Assembly: GCA_902470915.1 (NCBI GenBank)
Contig: CABRIB010000021.1
Coordinates: forward strand, 1 to 25,130
Direction of reading: 5' to 3'
DNA: 25,130 nucleotides
DNA from: an uncultured Collinsella sp.
GTDB taxonomy: Bacteria > Actinomycetota > Coriobacteriia > Coriobacteriales > Coriobacteriaceae
Shown: one piece after another, positions 15,156 to 22,035 of the stretch
How the letters are laid out: each line of letters starts with the position of its first letter
Numbering within the stretch: the stretch's first letter is position 1
The notes under the pieces: generated by a model
Told to the model about the DNA's origin: nothing
Seen by the model: only the letters and a program-made list of their open reading frames with translations
Databases searched by the model: none
Translations under genes and position numbers: made by a program

Positions 15156-16880
15156 GTGGACGAGGAAGCAAGCATCATCCTGGGGGATGCCATCGCCTTT
15201 TGCCAGCGCGACGGCCAAGATGCACGCCTCATCAACATGCTGGGGCAATCGCGCGCCATAAGCCTGACCGAAGATACGCTCACGATCGAGGCCCCCTCGC
15301 GCTTTGCCATCGCGCAGCTCAAAAAGCATCAGCCGACTATTGAGGCCTATCTGGAAGAAATCGCCTTTGCTCCGATCGCGCTCGACATCGTGGCACCGCA
15401 AGGCGCAACGGCCGAATCTGCTGCCGCGACGGTGCCCGCCACGGCTCCCGCTGCTTCCCCTGCGGCGCCAGCCTCCGCAGGCGACGTGCCGACAATCGAG
15501 CACCAGCACAGCGATGTTTCCCGTGAAACCATGGCACCGTTGCCGACCGCCGCTGCGACGTCAACGAACGCACCCGTCACGCACATGCCCATCGCTCATG
15601 ACGCAGCGGCGGGCGCGGATTCGGGCATTGCAATCAAGAACACGCTCTCGGCCGATGATTTTCGTCGCATGATGAACCAGATGAAGGGCGGAGCGCCGAC
15701 TAAGTCCACGCAAGCCGCGACCCCCGCTTCACCCATGCCAGCACCGACCGTGCCGGCCGAGCAGAATACGGATGGAGCCCCACTCGCCGCGAACTCAAAA
15801 TTTACCTTTGAGAACTTTGTCTACGGCCCCGAGAACAGCCATGCCTATCGCTCGGCACTCAAGTTTGCCGCCCTCGCGGACGAGCGCGGCACGTGCACAT
15901 CACTGTTCATCTACGGCAAATCGGGCCTGGGCAAGACGCACCTGCTGCTTGCCATCAAAAACGAGCTCGCCGAGAAGTCGCCCGAGATCAAGGTCAAGTA
16001 TGCCAACTCCCAGGCATATCTGGACGACCTGATGACCGAGTTCGACCGCCAAAAGAAGAGCAACGCCCCTATCATGCAGGCATACCACGGCGTGGACGTG
16101 CTCATCATCGATGACATCCAAAACATCATCGGCAAGCGCGCGAGCGTGGACTACTTTTTCCAGCTCATGGACGAGTTCATCCGCAACAACAAGAAGGTCG
16201 TCATCGCGGCAGACCGCGCCCCCAAGGACCTGAGCATGGACGAGCGTCTGACCAGCCGCTTCAACGCCGGCATGCTCTGCCTGGTCGCAGAGCCCAGCTA
16301 CGAGATGAAATACAAGATCTTGCAGCGCTATTACGAGAACACCATCGTCGCCGCTCCCGAGGCACGCGACGACTCGCTGCTGGCGGCCTATGGGGGCGAC
16401 AGCGGGCACCTGACCGACGACCACTTTAAACACATGGCCGAGGTCTCGGGCACCAACATCCGCGAACTCGAGAGCTTTTGCGAGCGCTGCGCCGGCGAGG
16501 CGGGCGACCGCGAGCGCGAGGGCGGGGAGCTCACCTTTGACGATATCGACGCCATCGCCAGCCAGTACTTCGACACATCGGCCAAAAAGATCAACGTCCA
16601 GACGGTTCAGTCCGTCATCGAAGAGCAGTACGGCGTGACGCACGAGGAGCTCATCGGCCCGCGTCGCAACGCCAATATCGCCAAAGCACGCCATATTGCC
16701 ATCTATCTGGCCATCGAGATGTGCGAGATGACGACCACGGCGGTGGGCGCCGAATTTGGCAACCGCAACCACTCGACCGTCAGCACGAGCTACAAAAAGG
16801 TCCAGAAGATGATCCAGGAAGACCGCACCGTCACCGAAGACCTCAAGTCGCTGCGCGATAAAATTACACTGCGCTCGTAG
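15156..16880 (+). CDS. dnaA: Chromosomal replication initiator DnaA, with atypical recognition helix
   Basis: DnaA melts oriC and recruits the helicase. The 574-residue protein starts at GTG 15156 with GGGAG five bases upstream. Domain I spans about 1-80. Domain II (about 81-212) is long and Ala/Pro/Thr-rich. Domain III is AAA+: YGKSGLGKTHL (Walker A, 253-263), VDVLIIDDIQ (Walker B, 313-322), sensor VVIAADRAP, and MDERLTSRF with the arginine finger. Domain IV (about 485-574) has the DNA-binding helix FGNRNHSTVSTSYKKV (534-549). Most DnaA proteins have GGRDH[ST]TV there; here Asn538 (AAC, 16767-16769) replaces the Asp equivalent to E. coli Asp433, which contacts DnaA-box bases. It is co-transcribed with the ATPase gene and followed by oriC. 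Confidence 0.97.
   Translation: MDEEASIILGDAIAFCQRDGQDARLINMLGQSRAISLTEDTLTIEAPSRFAIAQLKKHQPTIEAYLEEIAFAPIALDIVAPQGATAESAAATVPATAPAASPAAPASAGDVPTIEHQHSDVSRETMAPLPTAAATSTNAPVTHMPIAHDAAAGADSGIAIKNTLSADDFRRMMNQMKGGAPTKSTQAATPASPMPAPTVPAEQNTDGAPLAANSKFTFENFVYGPENSHAYRSALKFAALADERGTCTSLFIYGKSGLGKTHLLLAIKNELAEKSPEIKVKYANSQAYLDDLMTEFDRQKKSNAPIMQAYHGVDVLIIDDIQNIIGKRASVDYFFQLMDEFIRNNKKVVIAADRAPKDLSMDERLTSRFNAGMLCLVAEPSYEMKYKILQRYYENTIVAAPEARDDSLLAAYGGDSGHLTDDHFKHMAEVSGTNIRELESFCERCAGEAGDREREGGELTFDDIDAIASQYFDTSAKKINVQTVQSVIEEQYGVTHEELIGPRRNANIAKARHIAIYLAIEMCEMTTTAVGAEFGNRNHSTVSTSYKKVQKMIQEDRTVTEDLKSLRDKITLRS
15515..15530 (+). other. parS-like site within dnaA
   Basis: TGTTTCCCGTGAAACC matches parS at 14 of 16 positions, with both GTTTC/GAAAC half-sites intact. 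It encodes DVSRET in the poorly conserved linker, where the protein sequence imposes little constraint. It may be a secondary ParB site 1.4 kb from the DnaA-trios; unproven. Confidence 0.5.
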
Positions 16881-17118
16881 GGAAATAGAGACACCTGTTG
16901 AAAACTTGTCGAAACCACGGGCATAAGGTGTCTAAAACCCAACCCGCGGTGATGAAAAGTTTTGCGCAGGTTTTGAACGTGGAAAACCACCCCTGTTGCA
17001 CACAGGTTGCTGTCGATTCTCTTTCTGGGTCTGACCTGCGTCTTTGGGAGTAATCAACAGTTTCGTCAGTGCTATTACTATTATTAAGATATTTATATCT
17101 ATAGAAAGGTATTAAAAG
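16881..17118 (+). other. oriC: Origin of replication oriC, right segment (dnaA-dnaN intergenic)
   Basis: These 238 bp lie between dnaA and dnaN. Box-like sites include TGTTGAAAA (16896-16904, reverse complement of TTTTCAACA), TTGTCGAAA (16906-16914), GTGGAAAA (16979-16986) and TAATCAACA (17051-17059). A 12-base GC-moderate spacer follows, then DnaA-trios (17072-17086) and an AT-rich tract (17087-17118) that includes the inverted repeat AGATATTTATATCT (17087-17100). The order boxes, spacer, trios, AT-rich DNA, dnaN equals the basal unwinding system described in Bacillus subtilis. Repeats shared with the left segment support function. dnaN has AAAGG ten bases before its ATG. Confidence 0.88.
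17072..17086 (-). other. DnaA-trio array of the unwinding site
   Basis: The minus strand reads TAATAATAGTAATAG, five uninterrupted trinucleotides that all fit the DnaA-trio consensus (5'-[T/A]A[G/A]-3', equal to 3'-[G/A]A[T/A]-5'). It starts 13 bases after the box-like TAATCAACA and runs into the AT-rich tract. In Bacillus, DnaA extends from the boxes onto one strand of such trios to open the duplex. Confidence 0.75.
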
Positions 17119-18222
17119 ATGAAGTTCACCGTCAGCCAGAGCTCGCTTACACAAGCCATCGGCGTCGTTATGAAGGGTGTCGCTTCGGCATCCACCCTCC
17201 CCATCCTGTCGGGCGTGCTCGTTAAGGCCCAAGACGGCATCTTGGAATTCCAGACCTCTAACTACACTATCTCGATCCGTCATCGCATCGCGGCGCATGT
17301 CGAAGAAGAGGGCGAGATGGTTATTCCCTGTAAGATGCTCTCCAATATCACCAAGACCCTCCCCGATGCCCCGGTCACCTTTGAGCTGTCCGAGCGCCAG
17401 GTGCTGATTGGTTGCGAGAAGAGCTCTTTTAGGCTGAACACGCTCGATGCCAATGACTTCCCCGAGTTTCCGGCCTATGCCATCGAGAGTGCCGTGGAAC
17501 TGCCGACCGATATCTTGTCCGAGATGGTCGGCCGCGTATGGCGCGTCACCTCGACCGACAAGGCCCGCCCCATCCTGGGCGGCGTGCACATGAAGGTCGA
17601 GAACAACACCGTGCGCCTGGTGGCGACCGATTCCTTCCGCTTGGCCGTGTGCGATACGCAGGTCGAGACCTCGACCCTCGAGGGTTCCTTTGAGCTCAAC
17701 GTTCCGGCTGACGCTTTTAACGACGCACTGAACATCATGGCCAGCCAGGCGACCATCATGATCGGGGCTACCGACACCCAGGTCGTCTTTGAGGCCGGCA
17801 ACACCACCTACGTGTCGCGCCGCATCGAGGGCGTGTACCCCAATTACAAGCAGCTCATCCCCGATTCGTGCGTGACGAGCGTCAAGATCGACGTCGCCGC
17901 CTTTAACGCCGCCCTCAAGCGCGTGGCCGTTATCGCGAGCGCCAACCCCGCCGTCAAGTTCGAGATTGATGTCGAGAACGGGCAGATGGGCCTGTCCTCC
18001 ATTTCCAATGACCAGGACCTTGCGCAGGAGACGATCGATGTCGAGGCCGCGGGCGAGTCGGGTACCATCGCCTTCAACTACCACTACATCTTCGGCTGCC
18101 TCAATGCCCTGTCCAAGGAGAAGGAGATCACGCTGGAGCTCAAGAGCTACTCGCAAGCGGGCATCTTCAAGTCCTACGACAAGATCAACTACCTGTACCT
18201 GGTCATGCCGGTCCGCATCTAG
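17119..18222 (+). CDS. dnaN: DNA polymerase III sliding clamp, beta subunit
   Basis: DnaN forms the ring that tethers the replicative polymerase to DNA. The 367 residues are the expected length for three clamp domains of about 120 residues each. Typical segments are LPILSGVLVKAQDGILEFQT in domain 1, RPILGGVHMKVENNTVRLVATDSFRLA in domain 2 (here given as RPILGGVHMKVENNT and VRLVATDSFRLA), and the C-terminal YLYLVMPVRI, the usual ending that lies by the peptide-binding pocket. It starts immediately after the AT-rich unwinding tract and is followed nine bases later by recF. Confidence 0.97.
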   Translation: MKFTVSQSSLTQAIGVVMKGVASASTLPILSGVLVKAQDGILEFQTSNYTISIRHRIAAHVEEEGEMVIPCKMLSNITKTLPDAPVTFELSERQVLIGCEKSSFRLNTLDANDFPEFPAYAIESAVELPTDILSEMVGRVWRVTSTDKARPILGGVHMKVENNTVRLVATDSFRLAVCDTQVETSTLEGSFELNVPADAFNDALNIMASQATIMIGATDTQVVFEAGNTTYVSRRIEGVYPNYKQLIPDSCVTSVKIDVAAFNAALKRVAVIASANPAVKFEIDVENGQMGLSSISNDQDLAQETIDVEAAGESGTIAFNYHYIFGCLNALSKEKEITLELKSYSQAGIFKSYDKINYLYLVMPVRI

Positions 18223-18231
18223 CGCTGCGCT

Positions 18232-19338
18232 ATGACCATGTTCGCCCGCGATCTTTCCGTCGCGCACTACCGCAGCTTCGATAGCTATCGCCTTGCCTTG
18301 GACGAGGGCGTGACGATACTTGCGGGACCCAACGCGGCGGGAAAGACCAATCTCATAGAGGCGCTGCAGCTGCTGACGAGCGGCGCCTCGTTTAGGCATC
18401 CGACCGCAGCCGAGCTCGTTCATGACGGCGTTGGCTCGTGCAAGATCGAGCTGAGGCTCGAGGGCGACGGGCGCGTACTTGATATGGGATTGAGCGCGGA
18501 GGACGGTAAGCGCTCGTTTAGCCGCAACGGCAAGAGATGCTCTGCCGCCGGTGTGCGCGGCGTTCTGCCGAGTGTGCTGTTTTGCCCCGACCATCTGGAC
18601 ATGGTTAAGCGAGGCGCCAGTGTGCGCCGCGCCGCCCTCGATGACTTTGGCATGCAGCTGAGCGCACGCTATGCCGATCTTGCGAGCGCCTATGGGCGCT
18701 GCGTGACCCAGCGTAACGCCTTGCTCAAGGAGACCTGGTGCTGCCGCGAGATGCTCGGCGCGTGGAACGATTCGATTGCCCGCGCGGGCTCGGCCCTGCT
18801 CGTGCACCGGTTGGCCCTGCTCGACCGGCTGGCGGGCCATGTGCGTACTGCCTACGGGCAAGTGGCGTCCGGTGAAGCCGCCAACGTGTCCTATGCGTCC
18901 ACGCTGGGGGATTTGCCCCAGGTCGAGGATCGCGAAGAGCTGAAGGGCTGGGCGTACGAGCGCATGCTGGCCGCCCTTGATGAGCACGCCGACGAGGAAA
19001 TTCGCCGCGGCGTGACGTTGGTGGGACCGCATCGCGACGAGATTGAATTTACCGTGGCGGGTCGCTCCGCCCGTTCATTTGCCAGCCAAGGACAGCAGCG
19101 AACGTTGGTACTGTCCTGGAAGGTGGCCGAGGTGGCCGTGGCTCGCGATGTTCTGGGTACTGCTCCGCTGTTGCTTCTGGACGACGTGATGAGCGAGCTC
19201 GACGGCGAGCGCCGCGGTGCTTTTCTGCGGCTGATCGGCGATGATATCCAAACGGTCATAACCACGACCAACCTGGGATACTTTACCGATGACCTGCTTG
19301 ATCGAGCCAAGGTGGTGAGCATGGGTGAGACGTGCTAA
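18232..19338 (+). CDS. recF: DNA replication and repair protein RecF
   Basis: RecF helps load RecA at gaps, with RecO and RecR. The 368-residue ABC-type ATPase shows Walker A GPNAAGKTNLIEA (about 33-45), the signature SQGQQRTLVLSWKVAE, and Walker B APLLLLDDVMSELDGERR. Two ATGs (18232 and 18238) are possible starts. Neither has a Shine-Dalgarno sequence (GCGCTGCGCT precedes), so expression probably depends on coupling to dnaN nine bases upstream. The stop overlaps the next gene by 14 bp. Confidence 0.96.
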   Translation: MTMFARDLSVAHYRSFDSYRLALDEGVTILAGPNAAGKTNLIEALQLLTSGASFRHPTAAELVHDGVGSCKIELRLEGDGRVLDMGLSAEDGKRSFSRNGKRCSAAGVRGVLPSVLFCPDHLDMVKRGASVRRAALDDFGMQLSARYADLASAYGRCVTQRNALLKETWCCREMLGAWNDSIARAGSALLVHRLALLDRLAGHVRTAYGQVASGEAANVSYASTLGDLPQVEDREELKGWAYERMLAALDEHADEEIRRGVTLVGPHRDEIEFTVAGRSARSFASQGQQRTLVLSWKVAEVAVARDVLGTAPLLLLDDVMSELDGERRGAFLRLIGDDIQTVITTTNLGYFTDDLLDRAKVVSMGETC

Positions 19339-19888
19339 TTACGAGCGCGAGAGCGAAACGGTCGCCTTCAGTGGGTTTTTAAACGCAGAGCGCCAGCGCA
19401 TCCTGGCGGCTGCAACACCTGAGCGCCGCGCGCAGATGGAGGCTGCCGAGGAGTCGCGCGCGGTCTATCGCGCGTGGAACGCGGTGTGCTCGGGCACGCG
19501 CGAGGGGCGGCATGTGACGGGCCTGCGCTACCTGCCCGAGTCCAATGAGCTGCTGGTATATCTCGATTCGCCCTCGTGGACGCAGGAAATGACGCTGTTG
19601 CGCGAGATCATCCGCGCGCGCATGGAGCGCGCCGGTGCGCATGTGGATGGCCTGGTGTTCAAAACCACCGCGCCCGGTCACACGCCGCCCGCTGCCAAAG
19701 AGCGTCTGCGTCCTGCCGTGGCCGAGCGCCCGCCGGCTCCGCATGCTGACCTAAGTGAGGCCGAGCGCACCGAGATTGAGCGCCAAGTGGCGCCCATCGA
19801 AGACCAAAAACTGCGCGAGGCCCTCGAGAACGCCATGAGAGCCAGTGCCGAGTGGGCCAAGGGCGTGCAAAGCAAAAAAGAGCCTTAA
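19325..19888 (+). CDS. dciA: DUF721 protein, DciA-type helicase-loading factor
   Basis: DciA proteins are the ancestral partners of the replicative helicase DnaB in bacteria lacking DnaC or DnaI. The 187-residue protein starts at GTG 19325 inside the end of recF. The DUF721 core is about residues 45-105: AVYRAWNAVCSGTREGRHV (conserved Trp), LRYLPESNELLVYLDSPSWT and REIIRARMERAGAHVDGLVF. The N-terminus (about 1-40) and the C-terminal 75 residues are charged and probably flexible; the C-terminal part is rich in Pro, Ala and Glu. Its place between recF and gyrB is the common actinobacterial position. Family call is by motif and context. Confidence 0.88.
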   Translation: MRRANYERESETVAFSGFLNAERQRILAAATPERRAQMEAAEESRAVYRAWNAVCSGTREGRHVTGLRYLPESNELLVYLDSPSWTQEMTLLREIIRARMERAGAHVDGLVFKTTAPGHTPPAAKERLRPAVAERPPAPHADLSEAERTEIERQVAPIEDQKLREALENAMRASAEWAKGVQSKKEP

Positions 19889-19916
19889 ATCGCATCTGGT
19901 GGCCTTGTAGAGCCAA

Positions 19917-19943
19917 ATGCCCTCGTTCCCGAGGGTATTTTTT
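19917..19943 (+). terminator. Terminator after dciA
   Basis: A CCCTCG/CGAGGG stem (19920-19925 with 19930-19935; flanking bases can add pairs) with a TTCC loop is followed by TATTTTTTTA. It separates dnaN-recF-dciA from gyrBA, so gyrB needs a promoter within the next 50 bp, where no convincing pair of hexamers was seen. Confidence 0.85.
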
Positions 19944-19993
19944 TACGATAAACTAGTAAGGCTGTACACATTTTCTTGACTGAAGGAGGACGT

Positions 19994-22024
19994 GTGGCAA
20001 ACGAAAACGATTACGATGGCGGCGAGATTAAGATTCTCGAAGGTCTCGAGGCCGTTCGTAAGCGCCCGGGCATGTATATCGGCTCGACGAGCGCCAGCGG
20101 TCTGCATCACCTGGTGTGGGAGATCGTTGACAACTCCGTCGACGAGGCCATGGCCGGTTTCTGCACCGAGATCCAGGTGACGGTCCACGCCGACAACTCC
20201 ATCACGGTCGTCGACAACGGGCGCGGCATCCCCGTCGACGAGCACCCTGTTAAAAAGATTCCGACGCTCGAGGTTGTCATGACGATCTTGCACGCCGGCG
20301 GTAAGTTCGATAACTCGGCCTATAAGGTCTCGGGCGGCCTGCACGGCGTGGGCATCTCCGTCGTCAACGCACTGTCCAAGCGCGTGGTCGTTCAGGTTCG
20401 TCGCGACGGCAACACCTACGAGATGGAGTTCTCGCGCGGCAAGACCGTCAAGAAGATGGAGGTCGTGGGCACCTCGGATTCGACGGGCACCACCGTCACC
20501 TTCTGGCCCGACGACGAGATCTTCGAGACCTGCATCTACGATTTCGATACGCTGCACAACCGTCTGCAGGAGACGGCGTTCCTCAATAAGAACCTCAAAA
20601 TCGTGCTGACCGACGAGCGCGAGGCGACTCCCCACGTGGAGGAGTTTTGCTACGAGGGCGGCATCATCGACTTCGTCAAGTTCCTCAACGAGGGCAAGGA
20701 CGTCCCCGAGGCCTTTAAGGAGCCCATCTATATCGAGGGCAAATCGGACCCGGACGCACCTGTGGCCAAGATGGGCGAGGTCGAGGTTTCCCTGCAGTGG
20801 AATAGCGGTTACGGCGAGAACGTCATGTCGTTTGCCAACGACATCTACACCCCCGAGGGCGGCATGCACCTTGAGGGCTTCCGCACCGCGCTCACCCGCG
20901 TGATCAACGACTACGCGCGCAAACAGAACCTGCTCAAGGAAAAAGACGCCAACCTGACCGGCGACGATGTACGCGAGGGCCTTTCGGCCGTTATCTCGGT
21001 CAAGCTGCCCGACCCGCAGTTTGAGGGCCAGACCAAGGCCAAGCTCGGTAGCTCCTATATGCGCGCGCTCACGCTCAAGATCGTGACCGACGGCCTCGCC
21101 GATTACTTGGAGGAGCATCCCAAGCCCGCTCGCGAGATCGTCAAGAAGGCGCAACAGGCCTGCAAGGCGCGCAACGCCGCCCGCAAGGCGCGCGAGGCGA
21201 CCCGCCGCAAGAGCCTGCTCGAGACGGCGTCCCTGCCCGGTAAGCTCGCTGACTGCTCGGTGCGCGACGCCGAGCTGACCGAGCTCTTCATCGTAGAGGG
21301 CGACTCGGCAGGCGGTTCGGCCAAGGACGGCCGTCGCCGAGACATCCAGGCGATTCTGCCCCTGCGCGGCAAGATTTTGAACGTCGAACGCGTTGGTGAC
21401 CATCGCGCGTTCTCGAGTGACACCATCCAGTCGCTGATTACCGCGATCGGCTGCGGCGTCACGACGAGTGCCGGCGACGGCGGCGACTTCGATATCACCA
21501 AGGCGCGCTACCACAAGATCATCATCATGACCGATGCAGACGTCGACGGTGCGCATATCCGCATCCTGCTGCTGACGTTCTTCTACAAGTACATGCGTCC
21601 GCTGATCGATGCCGGCTACGTCTATGTTGCCTGCCCGCCCATCTTTGGCATTAAGGTGCGCAACAAGATCCACTACGTGTATCCCAACGGCCGCCAGCCC
21701 GAAGACGAGATCCTGCGCGACACCATCCAGAGTCTGGGCCTGAACCCCGACGATAACGACGAGGACGGCAAGGCCAAGGACGGCAAGATCACCAAAAAGC
21801 GCAAGGGCTATACCGTCCAGCGCTACAAGGGTCTGGGCGAGATGGACCCCAAGCAGCTTGCCTCGACGACGATGGATCCCAAGACCCGCATCCTGCAGCG
21901 CGTGTCGATCGAGGATGCCGTGGTGGCAGACCGCGCCGTGCGCGAGCTGATGGGTTCCGAGGTCGGCTATCGCCGCGAGTACATCGAGAAGCATGCACAT
22001 GATGCACGCTTCCTTGACGCTTAA
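19994..22024 (+). CDS. gyrB: DNA gyrase subunit B
   Basis: GyrB supplies the ATPase and part of the cleavage core of gyrase. I chose GTG 19994 (676 residues) because AAGGAGG lies four bases upstream; an earlier in-frame TTG lacks a site. The GHKL domain shows EIVDNSVDEAMAGF and the G1/lid segments VVDNGRGIPVD and GGLHGVGISVVNALS. The transducer and TOPRIM domains show FIVEGDSAGGSAKDGRRRDI, PLRGKILNVE and IIMTDADVDGAHIRILLL, and the end is QRYKGLGEMDPKQL. All catalytic acidic residues are visible. gyrA follows 11 bp later in the same operon. Confidence 0.98.
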   Translation: MANENDYDGGEIKILEGLEAVRKRPGMYIGSTSASGLHHLVWEIVDNSVDEAMAGFCTEIQVTVHADNSITVVDNGRGIPVDEHPVKKIPTLEVVMTILHAGGKFDNSAYKVSGGLHGVGISVVNALSKRVVVQVRRDGNTYEMEFSRGKTVKKMEVVGTSDSTGTTVTFWPDDEIFETCIYDFDTLHNRLQETAFLNKNLKIVLTDEREATPHVEEFCYEGGIIDFVKFLNEGKDVPEAFKEPIYIEGKSDPDAPVAKMGEVEVSLQWNSGYGENVMSFANDIYTPEGGMHLEGFRTALTRVINDYARKQNLLKEKDANLTGDDVREGLSAVISVKLPDPQFEGQTKAKLGSSYMRALTLKIVTDGLADYLEEHPKPAREIVKKAQQACKARNAARKAREATRRKSLLETASLPGKLADCSVRDAELTELFIVEGDSAGGSAKDGRRRDIQAILPLRGKILNVERVGDHRAFSSDTIQSLITAIGCGVTTSAGDGGDFDITKARYHKIIIMTDADVDGAHIRILLLTFFYKYMRPLIDAGYVYVACPPIFGIKVRNKIHYVYPNGRQPEDEILRDTIQSLGLNPDDNDEDGKAKDGKITKKRKGYTVQRYKGLGEMDPKQLASTTMDPKTRILQRVSIEDAVVADRAVRELMGSEVGYRREYIEKHAHDARFLDA

Positions 22025-22035
22025 GAGGAGGTAAC

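Noticed and set aside
16864..19032. Long open frame (722 codons) on the minus strand opposite dnaN and recF
   Set aside because: It is antisense to two clearly recognised genes, with composition typical of the mirror frame of high-GC coding DNA and no recognisable motif.
19943..22000. Long open frame (685 codons) on the minus strand opposite gyrB
   Set aside because: Shadow of gyrB; its His/Val/Leu/Asp-rich sequence is the usual antisense signature in high-GC genes.
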